From: Tyto alba
Lineage: Eukaryota; Chordata; Aves; Strigiformes; Tytonidae
DNA: 64,000 nucleotides
NCBI RefSeq assembly: GCF_018691265.1
Contig: NW_024881316.1
Coordinates: forward strand, 7,996,819 to 8,060,818
Direction of reading: 5' to 3'
The position numbers and the translations under genes are program-made. Of the stretch, positions 1-11,830 are shown in pieces (within the stretch, counting starts at the first letter, position 1; each line of letters starts with the position of its first letter). Below the pieces are notes generated by a model. The model saw only the letters and a program-made list of their open reading frames with translations. It was not told where the DNA came from and made no database searches.

Positions 1-512
1 TTCTTTCTGGGTCACCTTTTCCTTCTTCCATCTTTGTACATTTCCTTTTCAGTCAGGATCAACTTATTTGTCCATGTAGGTCTCCTGCTGTCTTTGCTTG
101 ACTTGCTGTGTATTGGGATGGACTGTTCTTGAGCTTGAAGGAGGTGGTCCAGCTGCAGGTCCAGCTCTCCTTGAGCTTGTCTTCTCTCCAGGACACTGTG
201 TCTAACGGGATTTTTCCAAACAAATCCCTGAAGAGGACAAACACTGCTCTCCTGATGTCGAGGGTTGTGATCCCTCCTCTCAGGATCTTGAACTCTATCA
301 TCTCATGGTCACTGAATCCAAGGCTTTCACCCCACTGACCATTTCTTCCCTGTTAGTAAGTATGAAGTACACCAGAGCACATCCCCTCATGGGACCTATG
401 TCAGCAAGCTGTCATCAATGTACTCCAGAAAACTTCTGGACTGTTGTGTTGTACCTCCAGTAGATATTGGAGTAGCTGAATTTCCCCATGAGGACCAAGG
501 CCTGTGATCATG
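1..512 (-). mobile_element. CR1 LINE fragment (ORF2, end of endonuclease and linker), antisense, runs off left edge
   Basis: Read on the minus strand, this stretch translates in pieces to the part of CR1 ORF2 that ends the endonuclease domain and begins the linker before the reverse transcriptase. Seen directly: a segment containing SDHEMIEFKILRGG, then TTLDIRRA and FVLFRDLFGKIP (open between about 301 and 59), and farther along QRWKKEKVTQKE up to base 1. Upstream, between about 500 and 310, the matching sense includes pieces resembling the family's IDD and LTN.E motifs. The SDHE motif belongs to the apurinic-type endonuclease fold. The copy is dead: it has stop codons and a frame change between the LTN-like piece and the SDHEM piece. 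Similarity is still present at base 1, so the element continues outside the window. The right end near 512 is approximate. Family assignment is from recognition, not a database search. Confidence 0.85.
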
Positions 513-1127
513 CAGACTCAGTTGAAAAGGCGTAAGAAGAGTTTTCTGTCAAAAACTAAACCAAAGCAAATCAAAACTACACCTTCTTCAGAATGCATCT
601 GTCTCCTAGACAATCTTAATAGTTTGTTCTGAATGCCAATATCTCATCATACAATAATTATACCTATAATAAAAATATTATTATCATTGAATATCTGAAA
701 TTTTTTTCCTACTCAGATTTATTTTTCAATGTGAAGCTTGCACTGGGGGGCTCCTTAGGGCTTCTTTTCCCTTATGATCTACTGGAGGAACTGACCCTTT
801 TTTAAACTTTCAACAATTTCCAGAATTGATCTGTGACATTTTTCAAAATGTAATCTGGAAATTAATTGTAGAGAAAGGTTCCTGTGCCTTCAGAAAGTGT
901 TAGTAAGTGTGTGGGTGGTGTAATGTGGGAGATACATTAGTTGCTATACATAGGAATGAGGTATGCACAACAAGAATAAAAGGAGGGAGTGTGATCAATG
1001 CTGCTACCCACACTGTTCTGGATTTTGGATGGATTGTGATTAGTTTGACCTCCATACTTTAAATGGTAATGTCTGGAGAATTCTGGAAGGTGTAATTTAC
1101 TATTATTAGCATAATTAACTGAAAATT

Positions 1128-1148
1128 AAAAAAAAAAAAAAAAAAAAA
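1128..1148. repeat. poly(A) tract, A21
   Basis: Uninterrupted run of 21 A. The sequence just upstream does not resemble a processed gene copy, so it is treated as a simple homopolymer and not a retroposon tail. Confidence 0.9.
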
Positions 1149-3112
1149 GAAATTACCATTAAGAGTTACGCTGTATTCTATACTCTCAGCTATACCTAGA
1201 CCCTCCCCCACTCAAATCAATACTTGATGTTATATCATCATAACATTTTTTAACATGTATACATATCCCCACATTTAAAAATCCTTGGAGAGAGAAGATA
1301 TTTTGTTGTTTTGATAAAGCATCTGGGTTTTATCATTCAGAAGTCTGGGAAAAATATGTGCAAAATATGTGTTAAATTGAGATTGTATTTTCAACAACAA
1401 CAAAAAAATCAATTAAAAAGCAACAAAAAATCCTACCCAAATAGGCAGCACCTAGTGAGTAATAACTTCATTTCTGTATAGCTCAGGGGGCTTGCAAGGG
1501 GAGTGTGAAAAGTTCATTATTATCAACCAGAAAAAAAAGCGAGTGCTAAGAAGAAAGAATTGTATTTCCTATTGGGATTTCTCTCAGACTACATGATTTG
1601 CATGAAGGGCGCCACATCAAACGCATTGGGTGCCCTTTTTCAAATATTAATGTGAAGCTTGTTTCAAGTTCTTTCTTGACTTTGTGCCACCTTGTATCAA
1701 AGGAAGTTAAAAGTAGGACTTGGGAGGAAAAAATACTTTTCCAACTGTTTCAGCACTTAGCAAAAATCTTTCTGTATTTGATCAGTTCTGCTTCAAACTT
1801 TTATAATTTTGACAAACAGGCACATTTCTATAGCTGTGCATTCTATGGCAATCTGATTTGGACTTTTCCCCTCCCTTTTTTGAGGTTTTCTATTTTGTGG
1901 TGATGGGTGTCATGGCTGACCCACTCAGAACATTTATGTGCTACATAATTTAATTATCTGCCTTAATCTTTTCTCCCACATGTGATAATTTCTATTAAAT
2001 ATTTATATATCTGAGCAAGTATGCTACAGAAAATGGAGTCGTTAAGTTTAAATGTGTATAGTCTGAGCTGTCTTAATCTTACCTAATTGAACTTTTAAAC
2101 ACCTACATCTAAGCTAATCAACCTATGTTCCTCTTATAGTCAGTGGGGAGAAGTAGGCACCTCTCCACCATGGTTCAGTTAAATTAGTTGTCTGAGAAAC
2201 ATGGCATGAATTCTGCTCCAGCAGTAGCAGGTTCTTTTAAATGACAATAAAAGAGCCTAAAATTCTTAGTTGATATTTAAATTACTAACAGTTAGGTAAA
2301 TCCCACTGTAACTCAATAACAGCACCAACAAGAAAAAACAAAGTTGGCATACTTTCTGTCTGTTTTCTTCTCTCCCCAGAAACAAAGAAAACAGGACAAA
2401 AGTGGCAAGATTTTTGTTGAGAAATTCAAGCATAAATAAATTTCTCATAAAAATACAAGAGATGACACATATTACATAGCATGAAAGCAATTATTAGAGA
2501 TAAAAAAATAAATAGTGGAAATCTGAAGAACAGCAGTCTCAGGAGAAGTTGGTCTTTTCAGAATGCACAACCCATGGTTACAAAAATATGAAATTACAAT
2601 GAAATAGGAATAAAATTTAAGTTTTAATTGGTAACTTAGGAAGTAGTGTTATCTTAGGCTGAGAACTAAATGTTCTCCACAGACCCGGGGAAGAATTCTC
2701 ACAGGCTATGGTAGAGGAAATTTTAAGCTCACAATTATCTGCCAGATTTGTAGCTGAAATAATCACCATGGAGGTGGTACAACTAATCTTTCTGAAGCAT
2801 TTTCAGTCAAAAAAGTCCAAAGTGCTCTAGAGAATAAAAGTAAACATGTTGTTTGGCCTTACAGGCACAGATCTTCCAAGCCCTTTTCCTTATTATTTTT
2901 CATAAAAAAAGAAATTAGAGAGAGATTAAAGTGAACTACTGTCAACAAGCATGTGAAAAACCTAACAGTGCTACTGAAAAACAAAGTAAAATTTAGTCCT
3001 AATAGGTTATTTTTGTGCTTCTTACTAGACAGAAATGTGTTCACATTGAAGTCAATATGACTTTTTCATGTAAATCACAGAAGAAGCAAAGTTTTACATG
3101 AATTTCCTGTCA

Positions 3113-3130
3113 TTTTTTTTTTTTTTTTTT
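3113..3130. repeat. poly(T) tract, T18
   Basis: Uninterrupted run of 18 T in AT-rich unique DNA. No retroposon body was recognised on either side. Confidence 0.9.
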
Positions 3131-6100
3131 AATTGTAAAAAACCCCACAGTAATTAGTATTTTCTGACCAGTCTTATCTGTGGCCATAAGAAAAACAGGA
3201 TATAATGATCCAATCTTTAAAAACTTTACCTAGCCCACACATCTGTGAAAGAACAGTCTGAACATTAAGAATGGATGATGTGGAAAATGTTCTTCCCTTT
3301 TGAATAGAGATAAGAATTCCTGATTCTAATATATCTTCCTTTTTTTTTGTCCTCATTCTCTCAGGATGATGTTTTTGTCACTTGTAATCTGTATGTCTTC
3401 TGCATGAGTTTTTACTTCCATTTTATTTCTTTTTCTTGATTCAGTTAAATTATATGGGCATCCTGTACATTTTAAAGCATTAGGGCCAAAATATTCACAA
3501 AAAAAGAAGAGCTGAACTTTAACATCATATTGCAATCCTATATAATGTATGTTGACACTAGTTTCTAATTTTAAGTATTAATTACTGTTGGGAGACTAGA
3601 TTTTGCTGTACATCTTTGGCAGCCCCATATATATTGAATTAGTCCATATTTCTGTTGTAGCATATAAAAACAGAATCCGGATCTATGAAATTACTGATAA
3701 AAAGGTTTATTAGGTCATCTAGCTGATAATACAACAAATCACTATGAGTACTCTAAGCCAAGAAGAATGGGCATAAGACCTTTTACCACTTAGTAATGCA
3801 TTATCTGTGTATTTGCTGCAGTCATAAATGACAAACATGCAATATTAGAAAAGATCTGCACTAGCAATTTTTGTTGGTTATCTTCCAAGTAATATGTCTG
3901 AGCTATTTGAGTCTTGGTTTCCAACATTATCACTAAAATGAAGTTAGAGGAAAGAAAACCAGGATCACACATGCAACTACCCTCACTTGCTTTCTACTCT
4001 ACCAATGTTTCCTACTGCAGGTCATTTACACAGGAAAGAGTAGCTAGGGTGAACTGTTACATAGCTGAAACAAAAGCAGTTTGCCTTTCCAAGCTTCCTC
4101 CTAACTCACAAGGAAAGGCAGTAGTCAATGTTCATCTGAAGCCAGTAGAGTAATTTAAAGATTTTTATTACCCTCCCCCCCCCCAAAAAAACGCTTACTG
4201 CTTCTTATCTTGATTTAGTGATAGCTTGAAACAAAGATAAACAGAAGAATGGGATCACTGTAGCTACATATTGCAACCCATTCAACTTTAAGCTACAATT
4301 TCTACCCAGTTTAATCAAGTTTTAATTTCTTATCAGCTTGTTCTTATGGACTGTATTGAACATCATCATCCTGAGCTATACTAAAGTAGGTTGAAAGAAT
4401 AAATGTCTTTGTAGAAGAGGTCTTCCTGGAAAAGGCAGAGCTTCACAATGCTGTATTCAGTGTTAGTACTGGTAAGCAGTAATTTAATTCCTTCAACTTA
4501 CATTGACTGTGAACTTACTGAATGATATTTAAGACTTTGTTGCAGATGTTACTTCACTCTAAAAAGTCCTGATATATATTACACGGTCTTGAATTGATAC
4601 AAATCACAGTGTGTTACTGAATAGCTCTTAGCAAAGTCATAGCCTTAAGATTCCTGTACCTGTTCCCATGTCATCTACAACATGACTGCATCAAGTAAAA
4701 AACCCATGATTACTCCCCTACACATTCCATCTAGGTCCTATCTTTCTAAGCCACCAATAAGACATGAAATAAGCTGGTGTTTCCCTGCCCATTGCCAAGG
4801 GATAGACTTCAAGATTTTCCCTGACTGCGAAGTTAGAGATTTCTGTGCAGGAACATTCTTTTGCTGTCATTCCTCTGCTGTGAAAAGTCCTGAGAATGTG
4901 CCACTTTGGGTAGTTATATTTCCAGAATGCTAAAGCAGCTTTTAGTTCTCTTCTTGAGCGCAAAACCAAAATGTTGTCATTTTGCACAATTGTTAAAAAT
5001 TCTGTTTGGTTTTCAAACACTATCTTCTTTGTTTCTGCTTTTTCCTGAACAGAAGTTTCTGCATATCAGCCTTTATAAAAACAGGAAAAGTAAAGAACAA
5101 ATAATTTGCTCTCTGCAGTTGGAGCGTGGCAACTTATGAAGACAGCTGACAGTTTACTTTTCCTATGTATTCAGAAAACTGTTCTCCAATTAAAACACAC
5201 CTCATCAAAAAGCATGATTCCTGAGGTGGTCAAAATTCAAATTGTTCTTAAAAAATAATTTCCTGTTCAAGATCTCTAAAACTACATAATACAATACATT
5301 GTGACTGCCAAGATCTGAATCATTATTTTAAGAAAGTGAAAGAACCACTATTTACAGTCATAAAAAACAATTTCATATCTGTCTTTCTAACTCTACCCTC
5401 AGTACATATCATATCAGAAACTCCTTTTAATGGACTGAATTAAAGCTGTTTAAGCATGTATCAGACAGCAGTTCTGGGTAATATGAGAAACCTTCGATTT
5501 TATATTGTTGGGCAATGGTTCCATATGACAGCCTTATGGTGCTGACTAGCTGCATAGCCATGACATGCATACTGTATTGCACAACTTGATATTTATATTA
5601 TGCTAAAACTTGTAACAGGACAAAGTTGTACTTAGAAAACAATGCAATTGACTCTCAGGACAATTATCAAAACTTACGTGAAATAGTTTTCTGTCTTGAC
5701 TATTCTAATGGATCAAGCCTTTGATGTATTTGAGAGCTGTACTTTCCCACCTTTTTGTCTCAAATCACACTCTAAAAAATAATAGCAGTGTCTCAAGTAT
5801 GGGTAGAAATGTGGTGAAAACTCAGGTTCCTGGTGGAAAAGCAATAGAACAGGCATTTCAGTGTATATATCCAAGTCTCCAGATACTGTTTTCTAGTAAT
5901 TTAAGTTGAAGTTTATCTCCTGGTATATGAAGTTATGATTTCTTCACACTGAGGGCTAATACAAAATGCATTAACTGCAAGTGGGGAGCTATAAAAATCC
6001 TGAAAGCCAATGGTTTAATACATTAATTTCCAACTCAACTGATACTGTGTAAAGTGTTAGCAGTAAACATTGGGCCTCAAGGGGATTACCAAGTCATATT

Positions 6101-6962
6101 GTACACTCAGAACAAGATCTCAGACATGCTTCTGTTTGATGCTTGCGTTGTTAGTGTCTGTCTCCCATCCTGGAGGGGAGTAGTACAGACAGTTAGATAT
6201 TTTTCACTGGTATCTCTTTTTTTGACCAGTATTTTAGAATACGACGACGTATATGGACAAAACAAAATTTTAAAGCTTTCTTAGGATAAGAAAACAAGAA
6301 ATACTCTTTGACATTACCTTAATGCTTGTTTGGTAGTACTGGTGTACTCCACATATCAAAACAAAAGAACTATAAATATAACAGTTCTATGAACACTTAA
6401 AAATTAAAATGGTAGAATACACTATGTAAAGGAAGGTATCCTAGAAGTATCCTAGATTTATGAGAAGTGTGATAAAAGATATATAATGATGGAAAATTAT
6501 ACTATAGTATAGTTCTTAACATTTGAAGGAAGATTGTAAGTGTGTAAGGCCAAGGTCCTTTAATTGTATGTTGTTTATTCAAAAGTTTTAAACAGATATT
6601 TCATTTCTAAACGTGGATAGTTTTATAGATATGTTACTCATTTGAGCTGTACTTTTCCTGAGGTAAGTTTTTATAAATTAAATATTATTGGATCATAAAA
6701 AATTTTCATAGAATGGCAAGAAGTAATAAATCTATAATTGCATTAACTGCAGAAAAGTTAATAGACATTTTAATTAAAGAACCACCCTAACAGGATTAGA
6801 ATTCACCGCCCTATAAGGGCTGAATCATGCAGTGTTTCATTATCATTTCTGAAAATGTACAGGTGCTAAATTAACTACAGGAAACCTCACCTTTTGTTTC
6901 TTGCAGAAAATAAAAAACGTATTGTAAATTAAAATGAAAAATTAATTTACAAGGTTATTACT

Positions 6963-7385
6963 ATGAAGTTCAGACAAAGCCTGTTGGCTGATAAAGCTGA
7001 TCAGGAATTTACTGAGATGTTTATTTATTTGAGAATGTTGACCACTGGAATGAATGATTTCTGGGAAATGGATCTATTTCAAAAAACTTTGATCAGAAAA
7101 AGTATCTCAGGACTTGTCACGTTTTCTGATCATAATTGGAGCACAAGAGACATGAACACTTCAGTGGTCAGACCTCTTACCTGTCAATGCAGGCGGCTGC
7201 TTTGTACGGAGCCACGTAAAGAAGCGAACCCTAATTTCCTGCATCCACAGAGTGTGCTGGTGGCGAGCAAGGTGCGCACAATATGGGTGGCCGATGGGGC
7301 TGCCGGCAGCTTTTCTCACCCAGCAGCAGAAGAAACACCACACTATGTGCCAGCTAGAAAACCATGTACCCAGAGCAGTACTTGA
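6963..7385 (+). other. Unassigned 140-codon open frame in a CpG-retaining patch
   Basis: This is the longest open frame outside the CR1 copies: 140 codons from ATG at 6963 to TGA at 7383-7385. I do not recognise the protein, and see no signal peptide, membrane segment or known motif. The second half (about 7190-7310) differs in composition: eight CpG dinucleotides lie within about 115 bases, whereas the surrounding desert has very few. A minus-strand frame of 60 codons (7161-7343) overlaps it, as expected when local GC rises and stop codons become rarer. It could be a non-coding RNA exon, a regulatory patch, a diverged transposon piece or a chance frame. Coding status is doubtful, and no splice structure was identified. 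Confidence 0.25.
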
Positions 7386-7578
7386 CTTCTGGCTAACATG
7401 CTTTCCAGAGCCATGGCAGTGTGTTGGACTTGTGCTGAACCATGTGGATACAGTATTTCAGTTTCACTATATCTTGGAAGTTTCTTTGTGGTACCTTCCC
7501 ATGAATTGCAGGGGAGGAGCAGGAACCTATTTTCAGTTATTTTTTAATATATATTCAAGTCCTCTGACTTCTCTGTAA

Positions 7579-9685
7579 GCAGACTTGCTTTCAGTCCAAC
7601 GTAAAAAAAGGATTTAGAAATAATAAATCACAAAATTTTCACATTAAAGAAGAAAGAAAATAACACCGACATTCCATCAAACCTCTGTACCAAGCATGTA
7701 TATAAACAAAGTGTAATGAAATTTATGCTAAACCCCATGCATTGTTTTGATACTTGACCACCAATTTTTTAATTCAGTGCAGGGTATTTTTCACGCTAAA
7801 GATTACTGGAAGAGATTGCTGGACACTGACTGAATATATAATTCGTCAGAAACAATCTGTTGATGGAATACCAAATGCCAATGATTATTTCCAGTGATTG
7901 GAGGAACACATAAATGATCTCTGCCTTTAACTTTACTAACAGCACTGCTTTTCATTGAGTCTGTTGTTGGATAAAAATCAAATAAAAAATCAGCTACCAT
8001 CCCTCAACTCAGCAATATGATGCCAAAAAATATTTGTTCCATTTCTGTGATAAATGCACCAATCCTTGCATAAATTTGTGTCTCTGAATTCCCAGGTTTT
8101 ATATATCAGTTTCTATAAGTTAAATGTTTCCAGAGATAGGAAGACTTTTACAGAAAAAATAAAAACTGTTTTACATAACATCGAAGGCCGTCTCTCTTTA
8201 GCAAAGGCTCACACATTCATCCACTTTTTTATTAAAGGCTTTCTATATTGTCACAGAAGTTCAGATTCATCTGATCTAACATAGACATCTGCTTTGTAAA
8301 AGTTTGTATTTGAGCTTGTCACTAAGGTTCCCTTCAGAGTCAATGGACTCAAATTGGCATTATATGTGCAATTCATGTTATCCTAATGTTTACACATAAA
8401 ATAGATAAGGAACAAATCCTAATGTATGCATGCTTATTTCTTTCCATTAGCTACAAAAAGAGCCTAAGGTAGTAAGATCTGAACTGTAGACAGTGAGATG
8501 CAGATATCTGAGAAAAGGTGAGATGACAGGCTTGTTAATAAATACATTTGTAAGACTATTTTGAAAGCTAAACTGATACAAATTAGGGACAATATGATGC
8601 ACATGCACAGGTACACTGCAATGGGAACAAGATTAATGACATAAAATATTAATGATCACATTGATAATAAAATATTTCATTGGCTCTTGGGAACTGTTAT
8701 TGTTACTCTCGTTGAATATGGCATACACAGATAGGTTTTTCAAATCCAGTCCCCTTTCCTTGCTCAAGACAGCAGTTACATGTTTTCAAAAATGAGACTA
8801 ATAATACTACATAGAAATTATTTCTTTATTGTCATTGTTACACAATCATTATGTTAATACTGTATCAGATGCATCACTATAAAAATAGTGTAGAGTTATC
8901 ATTTATAATTTCTCAGAGCCACATTTGGATATGAATTTTAAAGAATGTATTTTGATTCCAATACATTTTGAGAAATGAACTCTCCATCTGTTCCTTCCCA
9001 CTCTTACCTTATGGTTGATATTTAGTTTAAAAACAGCAAAGTCAATACAACCCATTATAGAAGAAACTTTAGTAGGCAAACATTTCTATGCTATATTGAA
9101 TACATGCTGTATAATAAAAGTGATTTGAACAACCTGCACTCTACTTCAAGATTATTAGTTTGCATAAAATATGGGCTTATATCAAAAAAGAGGTACAATG
9201 CAGTTGCTGCTGTATTACAACAATGTGAAAAAAGAATAATTATCAGAATAGGACATCCTGAATAATCTTCACATTTTATACTATAAGTACATGAAAAAAT
9301 AATTTGAAAATAATGTCTTAATTTTACACCAGTTGAACTCCTTTGCAGTCCCCTCCCCTCACACATTGATTTCAATGGAGGAGGCCTGGAGCCAAGAACA
9401 TTTTATTTATGCCTTTCATCATTTTGTGGAAAATAATTTCAATACAGAGAAAGGGAGGGGAAGAAAACAGAATTTGCCATATGTTATGCTATATAAAGAA
9501 TAAGCAAATGCTGACACATCATAGAACCATCTCTTCATTTCCCAGGCTATTCCCTGCACCCCATTTTATACAGAAATGCAATCTGTGCCCTTACACTGTT
9601 GGAGAACTTGGGAAGAGTCTGCGTCCCTGTCAAGGGTTCATGGTCCTGGGGCATACCATGGCCCAAGATTGCCTACTCGCCAGCA
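7579..9685. other. AT-rich unique DNA, nothing recognised
   Basis: No gene, RNA or mobile element was recognised. Open frames are below 100 codons and motif-free. One short inverted repeat (CACTAT/ATAGTG, four-base loop) lies near 8875-8890 and is too small to call. Confidence 0.55.
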
Positions 9686-9748
9686 GATAATCTATATGTA
9701 CATATAGATACTCTGTATGTACCAATAGATAACCTATATACACATAAA
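9686..9748 (+). repeat. 21-bp minisatellite, three copies
   Basis: Three adjacent 21-bp units begin at 9686, 9707 and 9728. Each starts with GATA, followed by a CTATAT- or CTGTAT-type core and an A/T-rich end. Copies differ at several positions. Because the unit is a multiple of three, the plus-strand frame across it shows a repeated seven-residue peptide (forms of DNLYVHI), but nothing else suggests it is coding. Confidence 0.8.
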
Positions 9749-9953
9749 GGAAAGACCATAATTCTGGTGTTGGGCTACAGTTATGTTTTTACACCACCAC
9801 AAATCAGACAATAGAAGGTAAATGATGGTTAATCCCTTCATCCATGTTATTCCATGATCAGGGTTTTAGTTTTATTTTATTTTTTTAGCCATTTATATGT
9901 TGCTTCTTTATATAAATTATAAGGTTTTAAAATACTAAAGGCTAGTTTATCTG

Positions 9954-9993
9954 CCTTTTTTTTTCTATTTTTTTTTTTCTTTTTTTTTCCCCC
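9954..9993 (+). repeat. Pyrimidine-rich tract ending in C5
   Basis: About 40 bases of T with occasional C and a single purine (A at 9967), ending T9 followed by C5 at 9989-9993. It is one of five plus-strand T-tracts in the window that end abruptly in four or more C. Confidence 0.85.
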
Positions 9994-10732
9994 AAACTTT
10001 AACTAGAGGTGTCTGCAATGTAACATTGGGCAAAGGAACCTGCAGTGAAGGAAGGTCCTGTGTGAGATTCCTGATTTAACTGTGCTTCTGCCTGTTTTCA
10101 AACCAAGAAGAAATAGGTTAGTAATTGCCACAGTTTCTGTGTAGAAGTTGTCTGCAGACCTGCAGGTTGGTGGAGGCTGGGTTCAGAAGTTCTGGCTTAT
10201 TCCATGTCCTACATAAAGCTGTCTTGGTTTGGATGTCTCCTGGCAGCCTATTACTTGGTGCAACACCCAATTCCACCCGTTTTACCTAGGGAATCATAGG
10301 AATAAAATCTTTTATGCCATACATATTTTTTACTGCTTCACTGTGACTATAGCCTGTTTCCTTACAGCTCTATCAGAAGACTACCTGCTCACTGTCAAAA
10401 CCAATTTCTTCTAACTTAAGTATTTGCTGGATGCTATTATTACTGTTCTGTGTCATATGACAGACAGGACACACATTGCTCCATGATAATCTATTTATCA
10501 TGTTTGAAACATGAAAGTTTATAGGAAATTACTTTTAGTTACACACAAATATTTAGGCAAGTTAACTACTTACTATAGGTTTTTTACTTCTTTTTTTTTT
10601 TCCCCATTCATTTTGATAATCTGCTTATTCCAAGAATACAGGTTATAGGGCTAATAAGGTACAAAAAGCTAAACACTTATTATTCCTTCTGACTATCTTT
10701 TTTAGGCAGTTATCTGGTTACTCTTCTAAAAG

Positions 10733-10851
10733 ATTATTATTATTACTTATAATAATTATTATTTAGAACAATTAATATTTTATTTTATAATAATAACGAA
10801 TAATTATGTATAATAATAAATAATAATTATTTATAATAATAGTAATATTTT
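10733..10851. repeat. AT-only simple repeat region, degenerate (TAA)n/(ATT)n
   Basis: About 120 bases made almost entirely of interleaved ATT, TAATAA and ATAATAAT units with very few G or C. The phase changes several times, indicating a decayed triplet microsatellite. Both strands can fold into AT hairpins. Confidence 0.85.
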
Positions 10852-11469
10852 AAAGCCCATATGAAAGTAGAAATTATTAATATTACCTTCAAAATTCAGG
10901 AGACTATTTAAAAAATAAAATAAAATAAAACCCAACAAAACTTGGCAAAAAGATCAAGAATGCTGTGGAAAGTATTTCTAAACATTTATTATTTGATTAT
11001 TGTAAATAGTTGATATTAATCCAATTGGTCAAGTAGTAATTTCTTGTTCTTCTCTACTAAAACCTCGCACAACATAACTCTAATTTTTTGAATTGTTCTT
11101 TTAGGATCACATAAAAATCACAAAAATAAAATTCAAGCTATCAGCACACTGAAAATAGCAATAAAATTAGGAATTAGGAAAATAAAAACCAGCCAGAACA
11201 AATTTTGCCATGCCTATCATTTTACATTGTCCATTTGCCTAAAGTAGGCAGGCAGAATATACAACCTTGTCATTCTGCAAACATTTCTTCCTTGGTTAAG
11301 TGTAAATTGAGACTAACAAAGAGGTTATAGTATTGTTTCATAATGCTTTATTCAGTGTTTTACAATCCATCAGGGAGTCATCTGATGGACCTAAGACAAA
11401 TGCTTAATGTAATTTTACTTTAACTTCATTGTAGTGATAGGTTACCTGCTATCCTTCATGACCTTAAAG

Positions 11470-11830
11470 ATTCACTGCTCCAGGCTCCTGTCAATTAACA
11501 CTTTGCAGGGGCTCCCGGACAGTCTGACTTGGCTCTGATGTGTCTAACGTACTGGAGAGGAGCTGAGTGGAGCGTTATTAAATATCTGTTGTGCAGCAGC
11601 TATTTCGGCAGCACTGAGATGAATAAATCCTTTTTTTTTTTTTATTCCCTCTGGTTTAAGCAGTTTGAGTGCCTGTCTATTTAAGCTGCTCAAGTAAGTT
11701 TAACAGTTTCATCGCTCATCTCAGACTAAGGGTTATCCAGAAGCTGCCTCAGGTTATTGCATGTATTTGAAGTTACTAAGGCGAATAGACTATTTGATGT
11801 GAATGTGAATAAAGGCCATATGATGATGCT
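11470..11830. promoter_or_regulatory. Candidate conserved non-coding element
   Basis: This patch has a balanced, high-complexity composition unlike its AT-rich flanks and keeps about six CpG dinucleotides in 300 bases. Motifs seen include a homeodomain-type TGTCAATTAA at 11489-11498, a MEF2-like CTATTTAAG at 11677-11685, and several GCAGC and GCTGC blocks. A T-rich tract near 11630-11643 interrupts it. It has no long open frame, no repeat signature and no RNA gene. Such patches in deserts are often vertebrate conserved enhancers, but conservation cannot be measured from one sequence, so the call is inference. Confidence 0.3.

Larger units (their letters stand above)
513..6950. other. AT-rich unique DNA, no gene seen
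   Basis: I see no coding exon, RNA gene or recognisable transposon here. Open frames are at most about 100 codons, lack family motifs, and occur at the rate expected by chance. The only structure is low-complexity: an A21 run at 1128-1148, a T18 run at 3113-3130 and a C10 run followed by A7 near 4175-4191. A minus-strand frame of 100 codons (4718-5020) has no recognisable domain and overlaps a plus-strand frame of 83 codons, so neither is called. Confidence 0.6.

Noticed and set aside
1128..1148. A21 run as the tail of a processed pseudogene
   Set aside because: The upstream sequence matches no transcript I recognise and no flanking duplication was found.
4718..5020. 100-codon minus-strand open frame
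   Set aside because: No motif, no CpG or composition signal, and an overlapping frame on the other strand; consistent with chance.
10220..10232. TGTCTTGGTTTGG as the start of a third LTR
   Set aside because: Similarity to the LTR start stops after about a dozen bases, and the following 500 bases do not match either LTR.
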